Shown here in pieces: positions 44,750-57,704 of a DNA stretch of 64,000 bases (positions are counted from its first letter, which is position 1; each line of letters starts with the position of its first letter). The notes beneath the pieces are model-generated. The model saw nothing but the letters and a program-made list of their open reading frames with translations, did not search any database and was not told the origin of the DNA. This DNA is from Nostoc sp. FACHB-892 (GTDB lineage Bacteria > Cyanobacteriota > Cyanobacteriia > Cyanobacteriales > Nostocaceae). Position numbers and translations under genes: made by a program. The DNA lies in NCBI RefSeq assembly GCF_014698795.1, contig NZ_JACJTR010000003.1, forward strand, positions 124,001-188,000, read 5' to 3'.

Positions 44750-45445
44750 ATGAAAGATATCTTTTTTTGTCCTGAAGAATCTAATTTTTACTCAAACTGT
44801 TTAGAAAATTTTGTTCTCAGAAATTGTAAAAATTATGAATCTATTGTGGAGTTTGGCTCAGGAGATGGCAGTCCTGTAATTAATTCATTATTAAGAAACA
44901 ACTTTGATGGCGTAATCCAGGGATTTGAATTAAATACCTCTGCATGGAAAGTTGCAAATTCAACTATCGATGAATATAATCTCACTAATAAATATATAAT
45001 TCATAATTCATCTTTGTTTAATTCTTCTCAACTAGATGCCGAGTATCTTGTAGCCAATCCGCCGTATCTCCCGGCTCCAGATAATGATATTTATATGCCA
45101 CTCTTATTTGGGGGCGTGGATGGAGCCACAGTTACCAACGATCTTTTGTCGTTAGGTTACGAAAATGTGTTGGTTTTAATATCTAGTTTTTCTAATCCAA
45201 CAAGTACGCTGAACCTAGCAAAAGAAAATGGATATTGTGTTCAAAATTTCATGGTATTACCTTTACAGTTCGGCTACTATAGCTCTGATCCTAAGGTAAA
45301 GAACCATATAGAAGAACTCCGAAAAAACAATATGGCATTTTACTCTGGCGATTATTATTTTCTAGCTGGCGTTTTATTTAACAAATGCCAGGATTCTGTA
45401 GTTGATTTATCTAATCAATTGGCTCAGGTTATGACTAGTTTGTGA
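44750..45445 (+). CDS. SAM-dependent methyltransferase with NPPY motif
   Basis: 231 residues from the ATG at 44750; a TTG at 44717 is less likely. Motif I is IVEFGSGDGSPVINSLL, the acidic motif FELNTSAWKVA, and motif IV VANPPYLPAPDND. These point to HemK/PrmC-like or nucleic-acid N-methyltransferases that modify a planar nitrogen. The gene is more AT-rich than its neighbours, which hints at acquisition by transfer. It follows the diiron protein gene on the same strand. A shared pathway is possible but unproven. Confidence 0.8.
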   Translation: MKDIFFCPEESNFYSNCLENFVLRNCKNYESIVEFGSGDGSPVINSLLRNNFDGVIQGFELNTSAWKVANSTIDEYNLTNKYIIHNSSLFNSSQLDAEYLVANPPYLPAPDNDIYMPLLFGGVDGATVTNDLLSLGYENVLVLISSFSNPTSTLNLAKENGYCVQNFMVLPLQFGYYSSDPKVKNHIEELRKNNMAFYSGDYYFLAGVLFNKCQDSVVDLSNQLAQVMTSL

Positions 45446-45486
45446 AAACAAATACGCTTATGCAATCCCCATCTTAGGAGTACCTT

Positions 45487-45530
45487 GTTCGCGTAGCGTC
45501 TGTCTGCGACACGCTGCGCGAACGTAGAGA
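45487..45530. repeat. Dispersed repeat, copy 2 (gcgtctgtctgcgacac family)
   Basis: Arms GTTCGCG-AGCGT and ACGCT-CGCGAAC invert over 45487-45523, around the same ctgtctgcgac centre as the copy at 34990. It lies between convergent genes and could form a transcript-end hairpin. Confidence 0.7.
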
Positions 45531-45555
45531 AGATGAGGACTTGCGGAATTAGTTA

Positions 45556-46680
45556 TTATATGAATGCACTGCTAGAGTTACGTTTGCGCTTGAGTGCTGC
45601 AAATAAAGTTACAACAGCACCGAACGACAAAATAGGAACGCCTGAAGTTGGTTCAGGTACAGAGACAGATGAGGTTGGCGTCAAGAGGAAGGCGCGTAAT
45701 TCACCATTAACTGCACCACGACCGACAATTTGTCCATTATTATTAATGGCAGATGCTGCCGTTAAGGTAAAGCCAGCATCTGAACCAGGAGCAATCAGGT
45801 TATTTAAGTCGTACAGAGTGTTATCACTATAAAGAAAAGCCCGCAAACCATTGCCATCTGGTGCAAAAAAGTCAGTGTTAGTGCCAGAAAACCCGACTAC
45901 TTGACCTAAATTATTGATCCCCGCAGCAAGACTGAACGAATCTGTAGGACGTAGCCTACCGAGGTCTTGGAGTCCCGTACTGGAACTGTACAAAAAAGCA
46001 CGACCATCATCTACTCCAGTGAGTCCAGAACTACCTACTACTTGTCCTAAGTCATTAATATCATTTGCGACGCTGTACCCGTCACCTGGCAAAGTTCCCA
46101 GGTTAGTAGTTTGGCCGTTTTCGTACAGAAAAGCTGTGTTTGAATTGAGAATGCCTACTACTTGTCCCAAGTTATTTAAACCGTAGGCAACAGTACCAGG
46201 AGTTCCTATACTGGTTGCTATATCATCACTGTATATAAAAGGCCCAAGTTCCTCGGCTCCCCCTACTATTTGGGTGCGATTGTTAATCGCATAAGGAATA
46301 GCGTTTTGGATAGGGAGGGGTTGGGTGATGCCATTGCTGTATACGAAAGGGTTATTTCCAGTAAAGTTATTATTACCAACCGAATTACCAACTACTTGAC
46401 CCAAGTTATTGATACCAGTTACTGCAAGTCCACTATCCCCAGGCAGGGGACTAATTTCTTGAAGTGAACCATTGCTGTAAAAAAAAGAACGCCCCGAAGA
46501 ATTAATGGCTACCTCACCTGAGTCATTGATGTCTGTAGCGTAACTGAAGGCTTCTTTTGTAAGACTGCCTAAGTCAGTAACTGAGTATAGAGATACTGCC
46601 AATGCTGACTTGGATGCAGTAAGACTGATTGCGGTCAAGGTTATTGCTGTTATACAGGATTTCCACTTAAGTAAAAGCAT
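45556..46680 (-). CDS. HAF-repeat protein with PEP-CTERM sorting signal
   Basis: 374 residues from the internal ATG at 46680. A longer frame from 46779 would overlap the neighbouring gene and lacks a signal peptide at its end. The signal peptide is KWKSCITAITLTAISLTA ... ALA. Seven or so repeats of the type INNLGQVVGxS-FLYSNG-LGTLPG form a probable beta-propeller-like array. The C-terminus has the PEP-CTERM tripartite signal: VPEPTSG, hydrophobic ILSFGAVVTLFAAL, basic KRKR. It should be exported and processed by an exosortase, which is not encoded in the window. Confidence 0.9.
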   Translation of the reverse strand: MLLLKWKSCITAITLTAISLTASKSALAVSLYSVTDLGSLTKEAFSYATDINDSGEVAINSSGRSFFYSNGSLQEISPLPGDSGLAVTGINNLGQVVGNSVGNNNFTGNNPFVYSNGITQPLPIQNAIPYAINNRTQIVGGAEELGPFIYSDDIATSIGTPGTVAYGLNNLGQVVGILNSNTAFLYENGQTTNLGTLPGDGYSVANDINDLGQVVGSSGLTGVDDGRAFLYSSSTGLQDLGRLRPTDSFSLAAGINNLGQVVGFSGTNTDFFAPDGNGLRAFLYSDNTLYDLNNLIAPGSDAGFTLTAASAINNNGQIVGRGAVNGELRAFLLTPTSSVSVPEPTSGVPILSFGAVVTLFAALKRKRNSSSAFI

Positions 46681-46717
46681 CTTACTTTCCGTAATTTTTT
46701 GTTCCCCTAATAAGTTA

Positions 46718-47737
46718 TCACTGAATAGTGGCGTGGTAAGCTGCCGTATCCGGGTAGTCACTAAATACGCCATCAACACCTAAGCTGAAAAATAGTTCAT
46801 ATTCCCCTTGGGGATTTCCTTGAAAGTCTAGTGGCAAAAAACAGTCTTCATTGCGGAAAGTCCAGACATGAACCAGCAAACCAGCCGCATGAGCATCAAT
46901 GACTAAAGATGTTGGCGATGTCTGGCGACAAGCCGCTTTGCGTCTACGCAATTTACCACTGCTGTCTCTAGGAACCACTAAATTTTTATGAACGCCAACC
47001 GCCTGTGCATATTTAGCAATTTCTTCTAAACCTGATACAGTGACTAAATCTGCATATGTGCGTTCATCGCCACTAACGATAAAATCATAAGGTTTACCAC
47101 TGTTATTCAGCAACTGCACCAGAGGTAAATCTGTCTTTATAGATAAATCTTGTAAATTACTTACTTCAAAAGACTGAATAAAAATAGGTGCATTAGCTCC
47201 CTGATAACCATTGGCTGTCAAAGTTTTAAGTAGGGGTTCTTCTAAGGCTAACCCAATAGATTTAAAGTAAGTTGGGTGTTTAGTTTCTGGGTAAATGCCG
47301 ATCGCACGATTAATTCCAGCACTTTTACTTTTGACTAAATCGATGATTTCTTGCAGCGTAGGAATTTCTAAGAGTCCATCATAGGCGGTATTTTGCGATC
47401 GCAATTGAGGAATTCGCTCTTTGGCTCGTAGTGTTTTCAGTTCTGCCAAAGTAAAATCTTCAGTAAACCAACCTGTTTTCGATTCTCCATCGATTACTTT
47501 AGTGGTTCGTCGATGAGCAAATTCTGCATGATTAGCAATGTCAGTAGTTTCCGAAATTTCGTTTTCGTGACGAGCAATTAAAATACCATCTTTGGTAGAA
47601 ACTAAATCAGGTTCAATATAATCAGCGCCTAGTGCAATCGCTAATTCATAGGCAGCTAAAGTGTGTTCTGGACGATAACCACTAGCGCCTCGGTGAGCAA
47701 TAATAATTGGGAGCTTACGTGTAAAATTTTTAACCAT
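46718..47737 (-). CDS. Glycerophosphodiester phosphodiesterase
   Basis: 339 residues, GDPD family with the catalytic start IIAHRGASGYRPEHTLAAYELAI. The metal-binding segment is GADYIEPDLVSTKDGILIARHE, whose EPD and H residues match the GlpQ type. ETKHPTY, VHVWTFRNED and GVDGVFSDYPD follow. No signal peptide is seen, so it is probably cytoplasmic. It hydrolyses glycerophosphodiesters to glycerol-3-phosphate and alcohol. It is upstream of the PEP-CTERM gene on the same strand. Confidence 0.93.
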   Translation of the reverse strand: MVKNFTRKLPIIIAHRGASGYRPEHTLAAYELAIALGADYIEPDLVSTKDGILIARHENEISETTDIANHAEFAHRRTTKVIDGESKTGWFTEDFTLAELKTLRAKERIPQLRSQNTAYDGLLEIPTLQEIIDLVKSKSAGINRAIGIYPETKHPTYFKSIGLALEEPLLKTLTANGYQGANAPIFIQSFEVSNLQDLSIKTDLPLVQLLNNSGKPYDFIVSGDERTYADLVTVSGLEEIAKYAQAVGVHKNLVVPRDSSGKLRRRKAACRQTSPTSLVIDAHAAGLLVHVWTFRNEDCFLPLDFQGNPQGEYELFFSLGVDGVFSDYPDTAAYHATIQ

Positions 47738-47796
47738 GATTGCGTGCCATTTGTCATTTTGTAAGTTAAAAATTAAATATTAATTTAGGTAAGCAG

Positions 47797-50984
<3,188 letters not shown>

Positions 50985-51046
50985 TATATATCTGTTAAAC
51001 AAGTCACGCTTATATTAATGTTGATGTCGTTTACTAAATAAAACCA

Positions 51047-51277
51047 ATGACTGAACAAAAACCCGTAAACCCCTGGAACTACAAACCTTGGTGGTGTCAG
51101 CCCTGGTCTATAGTTCTCACAGGTGTAACCCTGATTAGTGGTAGCTGGTTACTATTTAAAACTATTTGGCTAACAGTTCTCATCTCCATTCCTGTAATAA
51201 CATGGATGGGATTTTTTGTATTGTTTTGGCCACAACTAATGATTCGCAGTGGCATTTTGGAGTCGTACAAGGAATAA
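51047..51277 (+). CDS. Small membrane protein (cyanobacterial DUF6737-like)
   Basis: 76 residues. The start NPWNYKPWWCQPWSI is Trp-rich, and two hydrophobic segments follow (VLTGVTLISGSWLLF, VLISIPVITWMGFFVLFWPQ). This composition matches a widespread cyanobacterial family with no known role. It lies 62 bases after ligA. Confidence 0.7.
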   Translation: MTEQKPVNPWNYKPWWCQPWSIVLTGVTLISGSWLLFKTIWLTVLISIPVITWMGFFVLFWPQLMIRSGILESYKE

Positions 51278-51291
51278 TTTGAGCTTGATGT

Positions 51292-51405
51292 GTTATTAGA
51301 AATTTGTCCAGGGAGAGAAAATTATTCCACCGTGTTAAGAGATTTAGCAGCAAAGTTACGTGCAGCAGAAGAGAAAACTTCATTTAACAATTCATACTAC
51401 TGATG
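51292..51405 (+). other. Possible C-terminal gene remnant or micro-ORF
   Basis: In frame with the upstream small gene but after its stop, a 37-codon GTG-started frame reads VLLEICPGRENYSTVLRDLA then AKLRAAEEKT. It looks coding in composition but has no family match that I can name. Confidence 0.25.
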
Positions 51406-51440
51406 TAACGCTTTCCCTGGAATAATTTCTAATGTATTTA

Positions 51441-51815
51441 TCAGGTAGTGGGTAAGTCTTCTTCCGGCAAGATTTCATCTATGCTGAGTATCCACGGTAT
51501 ACCTTTGTCAGATGGAGGGCTAACAGTAATTCTACCTCTGTTAGTAAATCTTTTTAACATATCGGTGAATTTGGGAACAGTTCTCATAATGTTCTGATAA
51601 CTTTCTATATCAGGACAAATCATGATTAACATTAGGGTTCCACTATTAATTTTGAAATACCAATGGCAACTTGCCAACAAAATACGTGTCATGCGATCGC
51701 TTGCTAAAAAAAAGTTTTTTTTCGTTGCCTCTTCGAGTTGTCTGAATAGTATTTCACTTACCTGAATTGTCAGATTTGAAGGCAAATCGTCTGGAGATAG
51801 GTAGGGCTGACTCAT
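51441..51815 (-). CDS. Hypothetical protein
   Basis: 124 residues, soluble. It has a helical region (QVSEILFRQLEEATKKNFFLASDRMTRILLAS) and a strand-rich middle (WYFKINSGTLMLIMICPDIE). The tail PSDKGIPWILSIDEILPEEDLP is acidic. No recognised motif. It follows another unknown gene on the same strand after 74 bases, so the two may form an operon. Confidence 0.6.
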   Translation of the reverse strand: MSQPYLSPDDLPSNLTIQVSEILFRQLEEATKKNFFLASDRMTRILLASCHWYFKINSGTLMLIMICPDIESYQNIMRTVPKFTDMLKRFTNRGRITVSPPSDKGIPWILSIDEILPEEDLPTT

Positions 51816-51889
51816 AAGATTTTTCTTTGTTTTAAGACGTTAACAAACTGAGGGTTTTGCATGATTAATATTACAGAACATTCCAGTTC

Positions 51890-52240
51890 TCATGATTCTT
51901 GCTTTTGCGTCACAATCCACATCAAATCTAACCACAATTGAGGATAAGCCTTTTTAAGCTGTGATTTGGGATCGTGCAATAGATTTGTAGCATTCAAGCA
52001 AACAACTTCAACTAGACCAAGATATTCTGCCACTTCTATCAGTAAATCTTTTTCTGCTACTACAGCAGCAATCAGTCTGTCAGGACAGTAAATCCTTATA
52101 TATTTGGCATGAGCAATATATGCTCCTTTTGAACGAGAGTTTAGCACTTTTACATAACAGTGGCGTAGTATTTTCCACGCTCTTGGGTGAGCTTGCTCAA
52201 TAATAAGGGTAAATTGTTGGGCTAAGTTTTCTTCGGTAAT
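51890..52240 (-). CDS. Hypothetical protein
   Basis: 116 residues starting MITEENLAQQ. This ATG is preferred because GGAGAG lies just upstream; an ATG five codons earlier overlaps that site. It is a mixed helix/strand protein (PRAWKILRHCYVKVLNSRS, YIRIYCPDRLIAAVVAEKD, LGLVEVVCLNATNLL) without a known motif. It is probably co-transcribed with the next minus-strand gene. Function unknown. Confidence 0.6.
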   Translation of the reverse strand: MTEENLAQQFTLIIEQAHPRAWKILRHCYVKVLNSRSKGAYIAHAKYIRIYCPDRLIAAVVAEKDLLIEVAEYLGLVEVVCLNATNLLHDPKSQLKKAYPQLWLDLMWIVTQKQES

Positions 52241-52457
52241 CATTACTCTCTCCATTATTGTGCTAAAAACTGTAGTTTTTTCTCATCTCTGCACAGTAAA
52301 GGTGGCGCAGTATTACTATGAGTAAAATTAACAGTTTTTAGTTTGGGTAAAATTTACCCATGCAGCAGAATTTTTTGGTAAGTTTTCTACGGCTTATGTT
52401 ACTTTCCTATCAAGCATCAAAGCTGAAACCGATTAATAAAACTGTATCAATCGCTGC

Positions 52458-52482
52458 TTTATACCAAATTAATTGGTATAAA
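52458..52482. promoter_or_regulatory. Perfect 25-bp palindrome
   Basis: TTTATACCAA and TTGGTATAAA flank ATTAA in the gap between the two unknown minus-strand genes and the XRE-PBP regulator. It could be an operator. The same motif type also occurs as a common cyanobacterial intergenic repeat, so the regulatory reading is weak. Confidence 0.4.
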
Positions 52483-52618
52483 GCCAAATTACTGAAAACA
52501 GAATTAAGGAGCCAGAATAACTCTTGTGCAAGTGGCAGATGAATTAGAGCAAAAATTTTTGCACATCGCAAGAATATTTGCGAGATTTATGATATTCTGG
52601 TTTTAGAGGGAATCAAGA

Positions 52619-52658
52619 GTGCGATCGCCACCGGAAAGGGCGGGGTACGCCATCGCAC
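52619..52658. repeat. Inverted repeat with HIP1 core
   Basis: GTGCGAT and ATCGCAC flank a G-rich 26-base interior. It belongs to the common gcgatcgcc...gccatcgca intergenic repeat type. A further small palindrome TCGCAA-N6-TTGCGA is at 52566-52583. Confidence 0.55.
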
Positions 52659-52763
52659 AAAAAGTCTTTGAATAAAAATGGTATACATTCAAAGATCGTG
52701 CTTTTGCCTTGGTAGATTTAGTTAAATCCGCTACGGCTTTTTGAAACTAAGAGATTAAAGCCA

Positions 52764-53954
52764 ATGAAGCAGGATAGTAATCTTCGTAATAACTTGAAGT
52801 CAATTAGAACCCGTCTAGGCATGAGCCAGCAAGACTTGGCGAACATCGCTAGTGTTACCCGTCAAACCATTAGTGGTGTAGAGTCGGGACAATATGCTCC
52901 CTCAGTTGCGATTACACTCCGCCTAGCAAAAGCGCTTGGCTGTCAAGTTGAGGATCTATTCTGGCTAGAGCAGGATTTACCTGAAATTGAAGCAGTTCTT
53001 GTCAAATCTGTTCCTTGTGATCAGCAACTACGAGTCAGTCTGGCTAGGGTTGGGGGGCAATGGATAGCTTATCCCTTGATTGGCAAGGATGCTTTTCGCC
53101 AAGACATGATCCCAGCTGATGGTGAGGCAGTTGCGGTGGACGGGTTCCCCGGCATAAGCAAACTGCCGAACCCGAAGGGAGAGAGTGAGAGCCGGAATGG
53201 TACAGATAAAGTCCGAGTCCGGCTGCTCGACGATAATATGGACACACTTCACAACACAGTCGTGATTGCTGGCTGTGCGCCTGTGATTTCACTTTGGGCG
53301 AGAGCTACCGAACGTTGGCATCCCCAGTTGCGAGTCCAATATAACTTCGCCAACAGCATGGCTGCATTACACAGTTTATGTCGAGGTGAAGCTCACATCG
53401 CAGGGATGCACCTATACCACTCCGCAACAGGTGAGTACAATATTCCCTTTGTACGTGATGTTCTTTCTAGAAGAGAAGCAGTTGTGATTACGCTCGGATT
53501 TTGGGAGGAGGGACTAATGGTACAGTCTGGTAATCCGATGGGAATCAGAACAGTTGCCGACTTAGTGCAAGCTGGAGGAACTATTGTCAATCGGGAACCA
53601 GGTTCCGGTAGTCGTTTACTTTTGGAACAAACACTTCAACAGGAGCAAGTGCCATTCCATGCAGTCCAAGGCTTTGACTGTATTGTTCAAAGCCACCAAG
53701 ATGTTGCTCAAGAAGTAGCATTAGGATCTGCCGATGCAGGTATCAGCACGGCATCTGTAGCTACTACCTTTGGGCTAGGATTTATTCCTCTGCATCAGTC
53801 ACGATATGACTTAGTGATTCTCAAAGAATATCTGGAAGAAGCGCCAGTACAGCAGTTGCTTAGTACTTTGGGACATAGGTTAGTTCACTCGCAATTTGAA
53901 GTTCTTGGCGGCTATGACACAAGTAAAATCGGGGAAGTTGTAGCGACCATTTAG
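52764..53954 (+). CDS. XRE-family regulator with periplasmic-binding-protein-like ligand domain
   Basis: 396 residues. The N-terminal XRE helix-turn-helix (about 9-65) has RTRLGMSQQDLANIASVTRQTISGVESGQYAPS. The rest is a PBP-like domain of the type found in molybdate-responsive regulators (about 160-390; VVIAGCAPVISLWARATER, NSMAALHSLCRGEAHIAGMH, GTIVNREPGSGSRLLLEQTL, ALGSADAGISTASVA). The family pairs a DNA-binding head with a small-ligand sensor and often controls molybdenum-related genes. The nitrogenase Fe protein gene follows 269 bases downstream on the same strand, which fits metal control of nitrogenase. That link is inference. Confidence 0.9.
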   Translation: MKQDSNLRNNLKSIRTRLGMSQQDLANIASVTRQTISGVESGQYAPSVAITLRLAKALGCQVEDLFWLEQDLPEIEAVLVKSVPCDQQLRVSLARVGGQWIAYPLIGKDAFRQDMIPADGEAVAVDGFPGISKLPNPKGESESRNGTDKVRVRLLDDNMDTLHNTVVIAGCAPVISLWARATERWHPQLRVQYNFANSMAALHSLCRGEAHIAGMHLYHSATGEYNIPFVRDVLSRREAVVITLGFWEEGLMVQSGNPMGIRTVADLVQAGGTIVNREPGSGSRLLLEQTLQQEQVPFHAVQGFDCIVQSHQDVAQEVALGSADAGISTASVATTFGLGFIPLHQSRYDLVILKEYLEEAPVQQLLSTLGHRLVHSQFEVLGGYDTSKIGEVVATI

Positions 53955-54118
53955 AGTGGATTGCAATTTTGGTTGGTTTGATTATAAAGGAAAACTCTGC
54001 ATAAATTTGAATTCCTGCTGTAACCACTCTTAAGGCTTGAGCAACCATTTGTGATTCTGTGACAACAACTGACAATGCTTAGGTCAAAGTTTTCCAAGCT
54101 TTGAGTTTCTCTATATCG

Positions 54119-54150
54119 GATCATCTCTGCGATTATACGCAGAGATGATC
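54119..54150. promoter_or_regulatory. 13-bp perfect inverted repeat in the nifH leader
   Basis: GATCATCTCTGCG (54119-54131) and CGCAGAGATGATC (54138-54150) flank a 6-base attata loop, 73 bases before the nifH ATG. No T run follows, so it is not a simple terminator. It may be an operator, for example for the adjacent XRE regulator, or a 5' mRNA processing or stability hairpin. Confidence 0.65.
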
Positions 54151-54217
54151 GGGACTGGGCTGCAAAGTTAAGCGATCGCTCATGAACCAACAGAGTAAAC
54201 AAACAATTCTAGGATAA

Positions 54218-55201
<984 letters not shown>

Positions 55202-55253
55202 GTCCAGTTTTGTACGCCTACTCTTAAAGCTATTTTCAAGTAAACGGTAATGA

Positions 55254-55290
55254 GAAGTTCCGAGCGTTGGAAGCCAACCCTCGGAACTTC
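55254..55290 (+). terminator. Strong hairpin downstream of nifH
   Basis: GAAGTTCCGAG/CTCGGAACTTC (11 bp) encloses GTTGG/CCAAC (5 bp) around an AAG loop, 53 bases past the nifH stop. No U tract follows, so it may protect the 3' end of the transcript rather than terminate it. Confidence 0.65.
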
Positions 55291-55467
55291 TGTACATCTA
55301 TGCAAACTTGCAGTATTAAAAAGTCAACTTTTGACCAGGAACTCTGACAGTATAATAAGTTTTGATAAATTTTAGTGTATATTAATAATTTTCAACCTGG
55401 CTTTGGGCAAAAGACCTTGTAAGCATCTGCATACTCAGGGAATTTGCACAGTGAAAGCTAAGGTGAC

Positions 55468-56832
55468 ATGAACAATAGAGCAAACCAAAGGCATGAGGAA
55501 TACAATATACTACAATATTTCTGTATATTCAACCGAATGTTGATTTTTGTTGCAGAGATGTTTATATCATGCAGCCCTGATGCTGGACAGGTAACCCTGC
55601 GGTTGTTGCAAAATTTTCAGCCTACCAGACTTTCCTGGCTAAAGCTCAGACATTTATTTGTGAAAACGCCAGATGTTTCTCGTGACTTTTCACGTCATCT
55701 GGAAAAGTTAAAGCAAAACCTAACCCCCCAACGCCCAACCCTTGTAGGGAATGGGGAGAAGTCAAAGCTTTTCCACGAAAAGGGGAAAGGTTTGGAGACA
55801 GGTTTTCCAAATCCCGTCAAAAGTCAGATTCCTCTACCTGAAAATGAAACAGAAAGGCTCAAAATATTAGCAGACTACAATATTCTAGATACACTACCTG
55901 AACAAGCATTTGATGATATAACTGCTCTTGCTGCCTACATTTGTAAGACTCCAATTGCTTTAATTAGCTTAGTTGATGCCGATCGCCAATGGTTTAAATC
56001 TAAGGTTGGACTAAAAGCTAGAGAAACACCCAGAGAGTGGGCTTTTTGTGCCCATACTATTCTTCAACCAGAAGATATATTAGTGATTCCCAACGCCATC
56101 AAAGACGATCGCTTTACTAACAATCCCCTAGTCAAAGGTAATCCTAAAATTCGTTTTTATGCTGGTGTCCCGCTAGTTACGCCCAATGGTTTTCCTCTCG
56201 GAACGTTGTGTGTAATGGATACCATTCCTCGTTGTTTAAGTTACCAGCAGTTGGATGCACTGCGCCGCCTAACCCGGCAGGCGATCGCTCAGATCGAACT
56301 TATGCAGGAAGTTCGCAACCGTAAACAAGCAGAGATTGAAGGAAGGCAGTTATCGCTGACTGATGAACTAACAGGTTTGCATAACCGACGTGGCTTCTTC
56401 CTGATGGCTGAACAACAATTAAAAATTGCTCATCGCATAAAAGCGTTGTGCTGGGTTATCTTCATTGATTTAGATGGGCTAAAACAAATTAACGACACCC
56501 TTGGTCACGACATCGGAGATGCTTTGATTGTTGATGCTGCTCGATTACTCAAGCAAAGTTTTCGGAACTTGGATATTGTCGCCCGCTTGGGTGGAGATGA
56601 ATTCATTGTTTTCATCTCCAGTTACTTTAAAGACGCTGATAGTATCCAAGCGTGTCTGCAAGCAAATATCGCCAACTTTAATCAACAGCAAAAACGTAGC
56701 TATGAACTTTCGATGAGTATGGGGATAGAGCGTTACTCACCAGAAAGCAATATGTCACTAGAACAACTAGTCGCCAAGTCTGACGAATTAATGTACGCTC
56801 ATAAGCGTCTCAAGCGGCAATCTATTGCATGA
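55468..56832 (+). CDS. GAF-GGDEF diguanylate cyclase with doubtful N-terminus
   Basis: Up to 454 residues. The usual N-terminus of the family, [33 protein letters not shown], only begins near residue 123. A GAF domain (about 140-280) and a GGDEF domain (about 295-450; [15 protein letters not shown], active site RLGGDEF) follow. Residues about 80-115 are encoded by what looks like a dispersed non-coding repeat. A TTG at 55792 preceded by GGGGAAAGG is a possible true start. An I-site RxxD before GGDEF is not seen. It should make cyclic di-GMP. Confidence 0.88.
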   Translation: MNNRANQRHEEYNILQYFCIFNRMLIFVAEMFISCSPDAGQVTLRLLQNFQPTRLSWLKLRHLFVKTPDVSRDFSRHLEKLKQNLTPQRPTLVGNGEKSKLFHEKGKGLETGFPNPVKSQIPLPENETERLKILADYNILDTLPEQAFDDITALAAYICKTPIALISLVDADRQWFKSKVGLKARETPREWAFCAHTILQPEDILVIPNAIKDDRFTNNPLVKGNPKIRFYAGVPLVTPNGFPLGTLCVMDTIPRCLSYQQLDALRRLTRQAIAQIELMQEVRNRKQAEIEGRQLSLTDELTGLHNRRGFFLMAEQQLKIAHRIKALCWVIFIDLDGLKQINDTLGHDIGDALIVDAARLLKQSFRNLDIVARLGGDEFIVFISSYFKDADSIQACLQANIANFNQQQKRSYELSMSMGIERYSPESNMSLEQLVAKSDELMYAHKRLKRQSIA

Positions 56833-56982
56833 AAGAGGCGGGGATCGCTTCTTCTCTGGGGAGTAGGCAGGGGGCAAGAGATAGAAACTCTTTATATCTA
56901 ATGCGTGAGTGCTGCATTTTGTAATTCATTTACTTGCAATTTGCTGTAACAGCAGGTGTTAGCTGAAATTCCCCCCATGCTG

Positions 56983-57573
56983 CTAATTTACCACTTGGCT
57001 ACCATGAGTGCGGGGGTCATCTTGATTAGCCGTTGGTGCTACTGGGGCTGAAAATTTAGAAACTTTTCCGCTAGCTTGGGCATAGGGAAGAGATGAACCA
57101 GTAACTAAAGCTTCTAAATTGCTAGCCATAATCGTGCGGGGTTGATCGCCGATCGCTTGGGCTATGGTTTCCCCTTGCTTACTCAAAAATACAAAATGGG
57201 GAATCCCATCTACCCGATATTTGAGCATTTCTGGTAGCCACTTTGTATTATCCACATTCAGCATGACAAAATTCATCTTGTCAGCATACTCTGTTTCCAG
57301 TTGAGCGATATCTGGTGCCATTTTCTGACAGACAGTACACCAATCAGCATAAAACTCCACTAGAGATGGTTTGCCGTTGCTCACAGCTACATTTAGCGGT
57401 ATGGAAGTATCACTTAACTTAGCTAGAGTTGCCGAAGTTGTTTCAGTTCGCAATCCTAAAACGAGGGCAACACTAAGAGCGATCGCTACCATTACAACTA
57501 AAAAGTTTCTCAAACGCTTCCCTAAGCTAGATTCAGACTTATCGGGAGAATTAACAGGTGAATCAGTACTCAT
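56983..57573 (-). CDS. txlA: Membrane-anchored thioredoxin-like protein TxlA (HCF164-like)
   Basis: 196 residues. One membrane helix (FLVVMVAIALSVALVLGL, about 24-41) anchors a thioredoxin domain. The active site is W78-C79-T-V-C82 in FYADWCTVCQ, with DGIPHFVFL supplying the cis-proline. The last 30 residues are polar and low-complexity. TxlA/HCF164 carries reducing equivalents across the thylakoid or cytoplasmic membrane and is needed for cytochrome b6f assembly. Confidence 0.92.
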   Translation of the reverse strand: MSTDSPVNSPDKSESSLGKRLRNFLVVMVAIALSVALVLGLRTETTSATLAKLSDTSIPLNVAVSNGKPSLVEFYADWCTVCQKMAPDIAQLETEYADKMNFVMLNVDNTKWLPEMLKYRVDGIPHFVFLSKQGETIAQAIGDQPRTIMASNLEALVTGSSLPYAQASGKVSKFSAPVAPTANQDDPRTHGSQVVN

Positions 57574-57704
57574 AACAAAATTATTAAAACTTATTAAACA
57601 ATTTCTTCTTAAGTTTAGCTGACTCTAACCGCTCTTAAATAGGTAATTCAATCTTCAAAATGGGTATTACAAATAAATACTTGAGATGAAATAGGTTTTA
57701 AAAG

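Noticed and set aside
46681..46779. N-terminal extension of the PEP-CTERM protein from 46779
   Set aside because: It overlaps the glycerophosphodiesterase gene and puts the signal peptide more than 30 residues inside the protein. The ATG at 46680 gives a normal signal peptide.
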